DNA of 64,000 nucleotides from an uncultured Oscillospiraceae bacterium (GCA_934573935.1 CAKTMO010000004.1:1-64000), one strand, 5' to 3'; positions 24,476-33,283 are shown, numbered from the stretch's first letter. Made by a program: numbers and translations. The notes: generated from the sequence alone by a model not told the origin.

Positions 24476-25367
24476 AATCCAGATCTTCGATCTTCAAGTC
24501 GCCGCTGGTGGTATTTATCGTGATACTGCCGCTGCCGTCGCCGCAGGTACCGCCTGCCGTCAGCGGGAAATCGCTTTCCAGATCGCCGGATACCGTGCTG
24601 TAGTCCAGCGTAAAGCCGGCGTTTCGGGGCAGCTCCAGATCCACATTGCCGCTGACGGTGTTCAGCTCGATCCGGTCGGGGCACTTACGCAGCGTCAGAT
24701 CGACCTCGCCGCTGGTGCTGCCGCCGGTCACCTGACGGAAGCTGCCGTCCAGATCGATCTTGCCGGACACGGTGGTCAGCTTCGCACTATCCGCCGTGAT
24801 GGGGTCGGTTTCCAGATCGCCGGAAACGCTGTCAAAGGTCAGCGTCTCTTTCACCGTCAGGGCCGCCACATCGAAATCGGCGGACACGCTGTTCAACCGC
24901 ACCTCCGTCAGATGCTCCGCCACCGCGCGGGGAAGCTGCACTGTCAGCTTCTTGGCGGGCAGATCCGGCAGCGTCAGGAATGCATCTTCGGTGTACCGCA
25001 CCTTCAGCACGCCGTCCTGCTCCGTCACCACCATGGCATAGGAGTAAGACGTCTCGTGCTCCGGCTGCTCTCGCACCAGAATGTCGCTGTCGCTCGTCAC
25101 CAGTATCTCCACTTCGCCGGAGATCCAGTCGATGTCCAGGGCGGTGGTCTCGGTTCCCTCCGGCAGAATGTAGTCGCTGCCGGTATAGAGAGCCTCCGTA
25201 GGGGTCGGCGTCTCTGCTTGCTCCCAGGCGCCTGTGGCGGGGTCGAGGCGCAGATTCCGCAGGTCGCTGAACCGTCCGCCCATGGCAAAGCCTGCCGCGG
25301 ACAGACACAGGCCCAGACCCACCAGGGCCGCCGCCACGATCAGCGTCACTTTTACCGATTTTTTCAT
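24474..25367 (-). CDS. DUF4097-family exported protein
   Basis: A 297-residue protein with an N-terminal membrane segment (VKVTLIVAAALVGLGLCLSA) and an extracellular domain made of repeated beta-turn units of the form SGDLE or SGEVD (VSGDLETD, VSGKIDLD, TSGEVDLT, VSGNVDLE, VSGDLESD, TSGDLKIE). This is the DUF4097 right-handed beta-helix pattern. The start overlaps the DUF1700 stop as ATGA. With the PadR and DUF1700 genes it forms a module common in Firmicutes, proposed to link envelope state to PadR control; the molecular role is unknown. Confidence 0.9.
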   Translation of the reverse strand: MKKSVKVTLIVAAALVGLGLCLSAAGFAMGGRFSDLRNLRLDPATGAWEQAETPTPTEALYTGSDYILPEGTETTALDIDWISGEVEILVTSDSDILVREQPEHETSYSYAMVVTEQDGVLKVRYTEDAFLTLPDLPAKKLTVQLPRAVAEHLTEVRLNSVSADFDVAALTVKETLTFDSVSGDLETDPITADSAKLTTVSGKIDLDGSFRQVTGGSTSGEVDLTLRKCPDRIELNTVSGNVDLELPRNAGFTLDYSTVSGDLESDFPLTAGGTCGDGSGSITINTTSGDLKIEDLD

Positions 25368-25963
25368 AGATTCTCCTCCTTTCGGATAAACAGGCCCTTG
25401 ATCTGATGGGCCAGCCAGACTGTCAGCTGCCACAGCAGCTTGCACAGCTCCACCGTCATCAGTCCGCCCAGCACGCACAGGCCCAGCAGCACCAGTCCCG
25501 CGCCCAGCAGCAGAAGGCCCAGGGGCAGCGTCAGGATGGCGGCGCGGATGGCGATGATGGGGGCGGCCACCACGGCCACCGCAAGGCCGATCACCACCGC
25601 CACCGCCGCAAAGCCCAGCGCCCAGATGGACACGAACAGCGCCAGCACAATGGCCCCACACGCCAGCAGCAGCGGCACCCACACGGGGCTGCCCACCACC
25701 GCCAGCACGATGGCCAGGGGCGTCCAGCCGCTTTTGGGCTTCATGCGGGTGCTGACCAGCTTGGAAAGCGGCATCTCCTGCAGGATGCTCTGGGCGATCT
25801 GGGCGGGACTGCCCAGCTTGGCGGTGGCCTCCGCTTCGGTCATGCCCTCCTCCATCATGTCGTCCAGCAGCTCACTGTAATACTCCAGATTGCGCCGGCG
25901 CTCCTCCTCCGGCAGCTGCATGAGCGCACGCTCCAGCAGCTGCAAAAAATCAGCCTTGGTCAT
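25364..25963 (-). CDS. DUF1700-family membrane protein
   Basis: A 199-residue protein. The N-terminal 70 residues are the DUF1700 helical domain (MTKADFLQLLERALMQLPEE, then YYSELLDDMMEEGMTEAEAT with KLGSPAQIA). From about 85 there are four hydrophobic segments rich in Val, Leu and Ala. It overlaps the PadR gene by 14 bases upstream and the DUF4097 gene by four downstream, so the three are translationally coupled. Confidence 0.92.
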   Translation of the reverse strand: MTKADFLQLLERALMQLPEEERRRNLEYYSELLDDMMEEGMTEAEATAKLGSPAQIAQSILQEMPLSKLVSTRMKPKSGWTPLAIVLAVVGSPVWVPLLLACGAIVLALFVSIWALGFAAVAVVIGLAVAVVAAPIIAIRAAILTLPLGLLLLGAGLVLLGLCVLGGLMTVELCKLLWQLTVWLAHQIKGLFIRKEENL

Positions 25964-26276
25964 ACCGCAGCCCTCCTCTGATAAATTCGTACATAGATTC
26001 CAATTCCTTCCAATCCTCCACGGCGGCGGACAGCTGTTGCCGTCCCTGCTCCGTCAAATGGTAAAATTTCCGCAGGCGGCTGTTGTGCTCCACGCTGTAC
26101 ACCGTCAGGGCGCCGGCGCCCTCCAGCCGCCGCAGGATGGGATATAGGGTGGATTCCGACACCTGCACGCAGACGGACAAATCCTTGACGATCTTATAGC
26201 CGTAGGAATCCCCCCGCGCCAGGGCGGATAACACGCAGGCCTCCAATAGTCCTCGCTTCATTTGTGGGTCGAGCAT
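25950..26276 (-). CDS. PadR-family transcriptional regulator
   Basis: A 108-residue PadR repressor, sub-family 2 length, with the winged helix in LEACVLSALARGDSYGYKIV, the YPILRRLEGAGALTVYSVEH wing and FYHLTEQGRQQL. Start placed at ATG 26274-26276, seven bases after GGGGG; the ATG two codons earlier is too close to it. It leads the DUF1700-DUF4097 operon, and the inverted repeat overlapping its promoter suggests autorepression. Confidence 0.92.
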   Translation of the reverse strand: MLDPQMKRGLLEACVLSALARGDSYGYKIVKDLSVCVQVSESTLYPILRRLEGAGALTVYSVEHNSRLRKFYHLTEQGRQQLSAAVEDWKELESMYEFIRGGLRYDQG

Positions 26277-26297
26277 GTTCATGCCCCCTTTCACGTT

Positions 26298-26328
26298 ATA
26301 CTATACGCCGCATAGTATTGTGTGTCAA
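26298..26328 (-). promoter_or_regulatory. padR promoter with embedded operator
   Basis: TTGACA (26323-26328) and TATAGT (26300-26305) with a 17-base spacer. The inverted repeat ATACTAT-N7-ATAGTAT (26298-26318) covers the -10, where a repressor would block polymerase. Confidence 0.75.
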
Positions 26329-26354
26329 GAGGGTTTTTGTATTTTTTATCCTGC

Positions 26355-26383
26355 TTGCCATTTTGCCGGAGCTGTGCTACAAT
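26355..26383 (+). promoter_or_regulatory. promoter of the FrhB-like/queH operon
   Basis: TTGCCA and TACAAT with a 17-base spacer, 29 bases before the start. Confidence 0.7.
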
Positions 26384-26412
26384 AAGTCAAATATCAGCAA
26401 GGAGGCTGTACC

Positions 26413-27576
26413 ATGACGGAGACAGCAAAACCGCAGCTGGCGCCCCGTGAGCGCTGCACCGGCTGCGGCGCCTGCGCCAGCGGCTGCCCCAAGGGCGCCA
26501 TCCATATGGTGCGGGACAAGGAGGGGTTCCTCTATCCCCAGATCACTGAGGGCTGCGTGGCCTGCGGCCACTGCGCCCACGTGTGCCCCGCGCTGAAGCA
26601 GCGGGAGGTGCGCAGCGCCCCCGCCGTATTCGCCGTATGGAGCGAGGATGACCAGCTGCGCGCCCACTCCACCGCCGGCGGCGTGTTCACCGCGCTGGCG
26701 TCGTTCGTGCTGGAGGGCGGCGGCGTGGTGTTCGGCGCGGCGCTGGACGAGAAAATGCACGTGCGCCACATGGCGGTGAAAAACAAGGAGGATCTGCGCC
26801 TTCTGCGGGGAGCCAAGCCCATTCAGAGCGAATTGGGCGAGACGTACCAGCAGGTGCAGATGTATCTGGAGCAGAATCGCTCCGTCCTTTTCTGCGGCAC
26901 CCCCTGTCAGGTGGACGGCCTGTACCGCTTTTTGGGAGAACATCCGGAAAACCTGCTGACCTGCGACTTTGCCTGCAGCGGCGTCGGCTCCCCCGGCGTG
27001 TGGGCGCGGTTCGTGGAGTCCATGAACTACATCAAGCGCCATCCGGCGGTGGACGTCCACTTCTGCGACAAGCTGAAGGGCGAAAAGGACCGCCGGTTCC
27101 GCGTGTGGTTTGAGGGCGGTGGCACCTTTGACGCACCCTTGGGCAAATGCCAGCCCGGCCGGGGCATCCTGCGGCACCTGTTTCTGCGTCCCGCCTGCTA
27201 TCGCTGCGACTACGCCGGTACCAACCGCCCTAGTGACCTGACCATGACGGTGTTCCATCATATTCCCAAGGATTTCCACCCCCAGCAGCAGAAGGCGGGC
27301 ATGTCCCTGCTGCTGGTCAATTCGGTGAAGGGCGCCCACATCTTCGACCAGCTGCCCCTGAAACGGGAGGTCCGCACGCTGGAGGAGGCGGTGGCGGACA
27401 ACGCCGCGCTGCGCCGTCCCGCCCCGCTGCCGCCGGACCGCCAGCGGTTCTTTGAGGAGCTGGACCGGCTACCCTTCCGCAAGGTGTGCGACCGGTTCCT
27501 CTCCGTCCGCCCCTATCAGGCGCGGAAGAGCGGCAAGCTGACGGCGCTGAAGGAGAAGCTATGGAAAAAACGCTGA
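26413..27576 (+). CDS. FrhB-like Fe-S oxidoreductase (F420 hydrogenase beta-subunit family)
   Basis: A 387-residue protein. Two [4Fe-4S] ferredoxin motifs lie in the first 65 residues (CTGCGACASGCPKGAI and CVACGHCAHVCPALK). The FrhB/FdhB-type domains follow, with the STAGGVFTALASFVLEGG loop and FCGTPCQVDGLYRFLGE. Further cysteines at RPACYRCDYAGTNRPSDLTM complete the family pattern. Clostridia lack F420, so it is probably a flavin-dependent oxidoreductase; in many genomes such proteins sit with surface polysaccharide genes. The ORF overlaps queH by 16 bases. Confidence 0.87.
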   Translation: MTETAKPQLAPRERCTGCGACASGCPKGAIHMVRDKEGFLYPQITEGCVACGHCAHVCPALKQREVRSAPAVFAVWSEDDQLRAHSTAGGVFTALASFVLEGGGVVFGAALDEKMHVRHMAVKNKEDLRLLRGAKPIQSELGETYQQVQMYLEQNRSVLFCGTPCQVDGLYRFLGEHPENLLTCDFACSGVGSPGVWARFVESMNYIKRHPAVDVHFCDKLKGEKDRRFRVWFEGGGTFDAPLGKCQPGRGILRHLFLRPACYRCDYAGTNRPSDLTMTVFHHIPKDFHPQQQKAGMSLLLVNSVKGAHIFDQLPLKREVRTLEEAVADNAALRRPAPLPPDRQRFFEELDRLPFRKVCDRFLSVRPYQARKSGKLTALKEKLWKKR

Positions 27577-28139
27577 TGCACACCTGCTGCGCACCCTGCT
27601 CGGTGGCCTGCATCCACCAGCTGCGCAGCGAGGGGATCGAGCCGGTGTCCTACTGGTTCAACCCCAACATCCACCCTTATCAGGAGTACAAGGCCCGACG
27701 GGACACCCTGATGGCCTACGCCCCCACCATCGGCATGGAGCTGATCGTGCAGGAGGATTACGGCCTGCGGGACTTCTGCCGCGCGGTGGCGGAGGATATT
27801 GACCACCGCTGCGGCCACTGCTACACGCTGCGGCTGGAGCAGACGGCGCGGTTCGCCGCCGAGAACGACTTTGACAGCTTTACCTCCACCCTGTTCGTCA
27901 GCCCCTATCAGCAGCACGAGCGGATGGCGGAGATCGCGCAGCAGATGGCGGAGCGCTACGGCGTAAGCTTCCTGTATCGGGACTTCCGCCCAGGCTTCCG
28001 CGCCGGACAGCAGGAGGCCCGAGAGCTGGGCTTTTACATGCAGAAATACTGCGGCTGCGTATTCAGCGAGGAGGAGCGGTATCAAAAGCAGATCCAGAAG
28101 GATCTGAAGGAGCCGCTGAAGCATATCGTTTCCCTATAA
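27561..28139 (+). CDS. queH: epoxyqueuosine reductase QueH
   Basis: A 192-residue DUF208/QueH enzyme that reduces epoxyqueuosine to queuosine in tRNA. Cysteine pairs HTCCAPCS near the N-terminus, HRCGHCYTLRL in the middle and YCGCVFSEEER near the C-terminus match the iron-sulfur and metal ligands of the family. The FVSPYQQHE and DFRPGFRAGQQEARELGFY blocks are also typical. It begins inside the upstream FrhB-like gene, so it is coupled to it; whether that flavin/Fe-S protein feeds electrons to QueH is an open question. Confidence 0.93.
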   Translation: MEKTLMHTCCAPCSVACIHQLRSEGIEPVSYWFNPNIHPYQEYKARRDTLMAYAPTIGMELIVQEDYGLRDFCRAVAEDIDHRCGHCYTLRLEQTARFAAENDFDSFTSTLFVSPYQQHERMAEIAQQMAERYGVSFLYRDFRPGFRAGQQEARELGFYMQKYCGCVFSEEERYQKQIQKDLKEPLKHIVSL

Positions 28140-28145
28140 CGGCAC

Positions 28146-28189
28146 AAAAACGACCGCACGGTTTCTTTGGAAACCGTGCGGTCGTTTTT
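28146..28189. terminator. queH terminator
   Basis: AAACGACCGCACGGTTT paired with AAACCGTGCGGTCGTTTTT, a very stable stem between convergent genes. Confidence 0.9.
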
Positions 28190-28195
28190 ATCTTC

Positions 28196-28555
28196 TTATA
28201 TAGCCTCCCGCGATCTTTTGGTCCGCCCATACAGGACTGCCGCCAGCATGGCGGCATAGCCCAGCAGCAGGTATACGGCGGCATAGAGCAAAAACGCCGT
28301 CTCGGTGATCGTAAAGAACACCCATGCGCCCGCCAGGAACAGCGCGGTGAACAGCAGCGGCTGGAACCACGCCCCACGGACATTGCCGCCGGAGAAGATA
28401 CCCAGCAGAATCGCCGTGATGGGATTTATGGCGAAAAACAGCAGAAAGGTGACAGCCATGCCGCCATCGCCCTTGACAAGTGTAACGGCCAGCCACGGCA
28501 GTAGCAGCGCCACCACGGCGGAGATCAGCAGAGGGAAAATCGTTTTCTTCGCCAT
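28196..28555 (-). CDS. small membrane protein, unknown
   Basis: A 119-residue protein that is mostly four hydrophobic helices with short loops (starts MAKKTIFPLLISAVVALLLP; last helix AVYLLLGYAAMLAAVLYG; basic tail GRTKRSREA). I do not recognise the family. GGAGG lies before the start. It converges on queH. The repeat block at 28592-28724 lies upstream, so its promoter is not obvious. Confidence 0.7.
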   Translation of the reverse strand: MAKKTIFPLLISAVVALLLPWLAVTLVKGDGGMAVTFLLFFAINPITAILLGIFSGGNVRGAWFQPLLFTALFLAGAWVFFTITETAFLLYAAVYLLLGYAAMLAAVLYGRTKRSREAI

Positions 28556-28591
28556 AAAAGCCTCCTTCTTTCTTGTAGACGGTACAGGTGG

Positions 28592-28724
28592 ACGCGAGGG
28601 TCACCCCGCCCTACGGTGTTCTATCGGTGGTCAGTTGTAGGGGTCGGCGTCCCCGACGCCCCGAAACGGTGAATGATACATTTCGCGTCATACGACGGGC
28701 CGTCGAGGACGCCGGCCCCTACGA
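28592..28724. repeat. palindromic intergenic repeat (MITE-like) and a related fragment
   Basis: The arm starting GTAGGGGTCGGCGTCC (about 28637) and the arm ending GGACGCCGGCCCCTAC (about 28722) are inverted near-copies of about 27 bases, enclosing a short AT-richer middle. Just left, GGTCACCCCGCCCTACG (about 28600-28616) is a shorter relative on the other strand. There is no coding capacity. A half-copy of the arm occurs at 4304-4320. Confidence 0.7.
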
Positions 28725-28766
28725 ATGTTTTTCGGTGATGCACCTGTTATTGAACAGGGTAATACC

Positions 28767-29288
28767 TTATCCCCCGTACAACGCCGTCACCAATTGGGAA
28801 TAGACCTGCTCCGGATTCTTCTGGAAGCGCTGGGCCAGATCCTCCGCCATCTCCTTTGTGGCCACCATCAGCTGCAGCTGCATCACGTTGTCCACGTCGT
28901 CGTTGAGCCCCAGCTCCACCGTGTAGGTGCCGTTTTCCCGACAGATCACGTGGGAGCGCACCTGGGCGCGGCGGATCAGCTCCTGCCGGTGGGCGGCGAT
29001 GAGCCTGTCAGCCTTCAGCCGGACGGACAGGGGCAGGCTGGACTGGCAGATATTGCTGTTTTTCTGCCCCTTGGGGGTGATGATGTACTTCTGCTCTTCA
29101 TTGATCCGCAGATGGCCGGTCTCCACCAGCTCACTGAGGCATTGGGAGAAGGCGAAATAGTCGATGCCGTCGTCGATCATGGTCAGGGCCTGTACATCGC
29201 TCAGGGGCATGGGCTCCGCCACACCGGCAGCCACGTACAGGATCAGGAATTTGATCTCCAGCTTGTCACGAATGAAACCAACGCTCAC
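28767..29288 (-). CDS. DUF4364-family protein
   Basis: A 173-residue protein of the clostridial DUF4364 family. GFIRDKLEIKFLILYVA opens a winged-helix-like N-terminal domain, DDGIDYFAFSQCLSELVETG continues it, and the C-terminal half (TVELGLNDDVDNVMQLQLMV) is a beta-rich dimer-like region. It may be a regulator, but no target is known. It is the last gene after dnaE on the same strand, 48 bases downstream, at the end of the hprK-dnaE gene run. Confidence 0.88.
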   Translation of the reverse strand: MSVGFIRDKLEIKFLILYVAAGVAEPMPLSDVQALTMIDDGIDYFAFSQCLSELVETGHLRINEEQKYIITPKGQKNSNICQSSLPLSVRLKADRLIAAHRQELIRRAQVRSHVICRENGTYTVELGLNDDVDNVMQLQLMVATKEMAEDLAQRFQKNPEQVYSQLVTALYGG

Positions 29289-29336
29289 GCTTTCACGCTC
29301 CCTTCCCTTTTATCATACGGAAATTCTCCTGGTTTG

Positions 29337-32300
29337 TCAATCCAGGGTCTTGCGCACCACCACATTTTGTTCGCCCAGCCACTGGCGGCACTCCTCCAGC
29401 AGCGCGGGGTGGCACAGGCATCTGCCGGCCAGCGCCTTGCCGCTGTCCGCCAGGCGGATCTTGACGATATTGTCCCCCTCGAACATGGTCAGCACCAGCT
29501 GGATATGGCGGAACTCCCGCGTGTCCAGCCCGGGCACCCGCAGATACAGCACCTCGTTGGTCTTTACCTGCTTGGGGTCGGGAATGGTAAGGGCGCTGTC
29601 GCCGGTGTTCAGAGGATAGATGGTGTCGCACATGATCTGAGGCGGCTTTTCATCCCGCACCGACAATCTGCCCCGCACCACCACCGGCGTGTTGACCGCC
29701 ATATAGCTGCCGCAGCTCTCGATGGTGCGGTTGAAGCACAGCAGCTCGATGGACGCCACCTCGTCCTCCACAGTGACGTAAGCCATCAGGGTATTTTTCT
29801 TGGTGGTACGGGTCTTGCTGGAGGTGACGATGCCCGCCACGGTGACCAGCTGTCCGTCGGCAAAGCGATTGGGGCCGTCGGCATCCTCGAAATCCGCCAG
29901 GATGTCGTGGATAGGCGTGGCACCCGCGGCGCGGGCGGCGGCGCGGTAGTCGATCATAGGATGGCCGCTGAGGTACAGGCCCGTGGTCTCCTTCTCCATG
30001 AACATCCGCTCGGTGGCGGAGTATTCGGGGATGTTGGGCAGGGGGATCTCCGACGTGTGGGCGCCGCTTTCACCGGCGGCCATGCTGAACATGTCCAGCT
30101 GGCCCTCCACGTTCACCTTGCGGCTGTCGGCAATGGCGTCCAGCGCCTTTTCGTAGATCCGCAGCAGCTGGGAACGATACGCGCCGAAGGTGTCGAAGGC
30201 GCCCGCTTTGATGAGATTCTCCACGGCGCGCTTGTTCATGTCGCCGCAGTCGAACATCCGCTGGCAGAAGTCGTGGAACGAGCGGAAGGGGCCTCCGGCC
30301 TCCCGCTCCCGCACCATGGCGCGAATGAAGCCGCGGCCGATGTTCTTGATGGCCACCAGGCCGAAGCGGATGCCGTCCTCCTCCACGGTGAAGCCGTCAT
30401 AGGAGCGGTTCACATCCGGCGGCAGCAGCCTGATATCGCAGTTGCGGCACTCGGCGATGTACTCCGACACCTTGTCGGAGTTGTCCAGCACCGAGGTCAG
30501 CAGGGCGGCCATGTATTCTTTAGTATAGTGGCACTTGAAATACGCCGTCTGATAGGCCACCACCGCGTAGCTGACGGCGTGGGCCTTGTTGAAGGCGTAG
30601 TTGGCGAAGTCGTAGATCTCGTCATAGATGGCCTGGGCGGTCGCCTCGGGGATGCCGTTGGCCACGCAGCCCTTGATATGACGGCTCTCGTCACCGTGGA
30701 GGAAGGCCTCCCGCTCCCGTTCCACGTCCTTGGCCTTCTTTTTGGACATGGCGCGGCGCACCATATCCGCCTGACCCAAGGAGTAGCCCGCCAGTTCCTG
30801 AAAGATCTTGATGACCTGCTCCTGATAGACGATGCAGCCGTAGGTGCCCCGCAGGATGGGCTCCAGGGACGGATGCTTGTAGCTGACCAGCTTGGGATCG
30901 TGCTTGCAGGCCACGAAACGGGGAATGGACTCCATGGGGCCGGGACGGTACAGTGCTATGATGGCGGTGATATCCTCGATGGACTGGGGCTTCAGGCCCA
31001 GGCACACGCCGGTCATGCCGGTGGATTCCATCTGGAACACGCCGGAGGTGCGGCCCTCCGTCAGCATCTGGAACACCGCAGGATCGTCCATGGGGATCTT
31101 CTCCATATCGAAATCCGGCTGATAGCGCCGCACCATCTTCACCGCGTCGTCCAGCACCGTCAGGTTGCGTAGGCCCAGGAAGTCCATTTTCAGCAGGCCC
31201 AGCTCCTCCAGCGTGATCATGTTGTACTGGCAGACGATGGATTCGTCGTTACGGGCCAGGGGGACGTATTCATACACCGGCAGGCGGGTGATGACCACGC
31301 CCGCAGCGTGGGTGGAGGCGTGGCGGGGCATGCCCTCCAGCGCCTTGGCGGTGTCGATGAGCTTTTTCACCCGCGGGTCGCCTTCATACAGATCCGACAG
31401 CTGGCGGGACAGCTTCAGCGCGTCGTCCAGAGTGATATGCAGCGCGCCGGGGCCCGAGGGCACCAGCTTGGCCACCATGTCCACGTCGGCATAGGTCATA
31501 TTCAGGGCGCGGCCCACATCGCGGATGGCGCCGCGGGCGGCCATGGTGCCGAAGGTGACGATCTGGGCCACGTGGTCGTCGCCGTATTTACGGCGGACGT
31601 AGTCCACCACCTCGCCCCGTCGGGTATCGCCGAAGTCCATGTCGATATCCGGCATGGACACGCGCTCGGGGTTCAAAAACCGCTCGAAATACAGCTGATA
31701 CTGCATGGGGTCGATGTCGGTGATGTGCAGGCAGTAGGCCACCATGGAACCGGCGGCGCTGCCGCGGCCGGGGCCCACTGGGATGCCCGCCCTGCGGGCA
31801 TAGTTGACAAAGTCGGACACGATGAGGAAATAGTCGGTAAAGCCCATTTTCTCGATCATATCCAGCTCATATTCCAATTGTTTGCGGTACTCCGGCTTTT
31901 TGCCGCCGTAGCAGCGGACAAAGCCCTCGTCGCACAGCTTGCGCAGATACGTGGGGGAATCGTAGCCCGGGGGCAGCTTGAATTCCGGCAGGTGATACTT
32001 GCCGAAGGTGAATTCCAGCTGGCAGCGGTCCGCGATGCGCTGGGTGTTCTCCACCGCGTCGGGATAGCCGGAGAACAGCGCCTCCATCTCCTCCGTGGAG
32101 CGCAGATAGAAGTTGCGGGGCTCATAGCGCATGCGGTTCTCATCATCCACGGTCTTGCCGGTCTGGATGCACAGCAGAACATCGTGGCTCTCGGCGTCCT
32201 CTTTGCGCAGATAGTGGGCGTCGTTGGTGCACACCAGGGGGATGCCCGTCTCGTTGTGGATGCGCAGCAGGGCGCGGTTCACGGTGGTCTGGTCGGCAAT

Positions 32301-32834
32301 GCCGTGATCCTGCAATTCCAGATAGAAATTGCCCTCTCCGAGAATGCCCTGCATTTCCAAAGCGTAGGCCTTCGCGCCCTCGTAATCGCCGTTCATGATG
32401 CGGCGGGGGATCTCACCGGCCAGGCAGGCGCTCAGGCCGATCAGGCCCTCGCTGTGCTCCCGCAGCAGGTTCAGGTCGATGCGGGGCTTGATGTAAAAGC
32501 CCTCGATATAGGCCTGGGACACCATATAGGACAGGTTGCGATAGCCCGTCTCGTTGCGGCACAGCAGCACCAGATGGCGGGACTCGGTATCAAACTCGTG
32601 CTGCTTGTCGAAACGGGTGCGGCGGGCCACATACACCTCGCAGCCGATGACGGGATGGATGCCCTCCGCCTTACAGGCGCGGTAGAAATCGATGGCGCCG
32701 TACATGGCGCCGTGGTCCGTGATGGCGCAGGCAGTCTGCCCCATCTCTTTGACCAGTTTGGGCAGGTCACGGATGCGGCAGGCGCCGTCCAGCAGGCTAT
32801 ATTCCGTATGGACGTGAAGGTGAGCAAACGCCAT
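29337..32834 (-). CDS. dnaE: DNA polymerase III alpha subunit
   Basis: A 1165-residue replicative polymerase of the DnaE class. The N-terminal PHP domain shows HLHVHTEYSLLDG and AITDHGAMYGAIDFY, and the polymerase core includes the catalytic PDIDMDFGDTRR and GPGRGSAAGS. Then come a helix-hairpin-helix region and an OB fold (VTVAGIVTSSKTRTTKKNTL). The ATG shares one base with the upstream stop (TGATG), so it is coupled to the C_GCAxxG_C_C gene. Firmicutes usually have PolC as the leading-strand enzyme and DnaE for primer extension; polC is not in this window. Confidence 0.97.
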   Translation of the reverse strand: MAFAHLHVHTEYSLLDGACRIRDLPKLVKEMGQTACAITDHGAMYGAIDFYRACKAEGIHPVIGCEVYVARRTRFDKQHEFDTESRHLVLLCRNETGYRNLSYMVSQAYIEGFYIKPRIDLNLLREHSEGLIGLSACLAGEIPRRIMNGDYEGAKAYALEMQGILGEGNFYLELQDHGIADQTTVNRALLRIHNETGIPLVCTNDAHYLRKEDAESHDVLLCIQTGKTVDDENRMRYEPRNFYLRSTEEMEALFSGYPDAVENTQRIADRCQLEFTFGKYHLPEFKLPPGYDSPTYLRKLCDEGFVRCYGGKKPEYRKQLEYELDMIEKMGFTDYFLIVSDFVNYARRAGIPVGPGRGSAAGSMVAYCLHITDIDPMQYQLYFERFLNPERVSMPDIDMDFGDTRRGEVVDYVRRKYGDDHVAQIVTFGTMAARGAIRDVGRALNMTYADVDMVAKLVPSGPGALHITLDDALKLSRQLSDLYEGDPRVKKLIDTAKALEGMPRHASTHAAGVVITRLPVYEYVPLARNDESIVCQYNMITLEELGLLKMDFLGLRNLTVLDDAVKMVRRYQPDFDMEKIPMDDPAVFQMLTEGRTSGVFQMESTGMTGVCLGLKPQSIEDITAIIALYRPGPMESIPRFVACKHDPKLVSYKHPSLEPILRGTYGCIVYQEQVIKIFQELAGYSLGQADMVRRAMSKKKAKDVEREREAFLHGDESRHIKGCVANGIPEATAQAIYDEIYDFANYAFNKAHAVSYAVVAYQTAYFKCHYTKEYMAALLTSVLDNSDKVSEYIAECRNCDIRLLPPDVNRSYDGFTVEEDGIRFGLVAIKNIGRGFIRAMVREREAGGPFRSFHDFCQRMFDCGDMNKRAVENLIKAGAFDTFGAYRSQLLRIYEKALDAIADSRKVNVEGQLDMFSMAAGESGAHTSEIPLPNIPEYSATERMFMEKETTGLYLSGHPMIDYRAAARAAGATPIHDILADFEDADGPNRFADGQLVTVAGIVTSSKTRTTKKNTLMAYVTVEDEVASIELLCFNRTIESCGSYMAVNTPVVVRGRLSVRDEKPPQIMCDTIYPLNTGDSALTIPDPKQVKTNEVLYLRVPGLDTREFRHIQLVLTMFEGDNIVKIRLADSGKALAGRCLCHPALLEECRQWLGEQNVVVRKTLD

Positions 32835-33283
32835 CACTGTGCCTCCAGCTCGTCCAGCATATCGCTGAGAAGCTCCACGCCGGACACCACAAGCAGGCGG
32901 CAATGGTGGGTCACGCCCAGCTCCTGGGCGGTGGGAGTGCCCTCGATATCCTTTTCCGCCAGCAGGTCATGGCAGTCCAGCTTGCGGAAGCGCTCCGTAA
33001 ACCGGTGCTGGAATTCCTGGGTCAGCTGGGTGGAGCGCTTTTTGCCCGCGGGGCCGTTTTCCAGCGTGGCAGGATAGGCCGTGCCCAGTACCACCGCTGC
33101 GGCGTTGACCACGCCGCACACACCGCCGCAGCGCAGGCCGCCGCCGAAGCCGCTGGCGATGGCCATGCTCTGCTGCTCCGTCAGGCCGGTGACGTCCGTA
33201 AAGGCCAGCAGCACCGCTTGTCCGCAGTTGAGGCCCTTTTCATGAAATTCCATCGCTTTTTGACATCTCTCTCTCTTCGTCAT
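32834..33283 (-). CDS. C_GCAxxG_C_C family redox/metal protein
   Basis: A 149-residue protein of the family named after its cysteine pattern: LNCGQAVLLAF, then ASGFGGGLRCGGVCGVVNA, then the distal LDCHDL and HHCRLL cysteines. The function is unknown; family members are thought to bind a metal or take part in redox. It lies between whiA and dnaE, overlapping whiA by four bases (ATGA) and dnaE by one, so it is firmly embedded in the operon. Confidence 0.88.
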   Translation of the reverse strand: MTKRERCQKAMEFHEKGLNCGQAVLLAFTDVTGLTEQQSMAIASGFGGGLRCGGVCGVVNAAAVVLGTAYPATLENGPAGKKRSTQLTQEFQHRFTERFRKLDCHDLLAEKDIEGTPTAQELGVTHHCRLLVVSGVELLSDMLDELEAQ

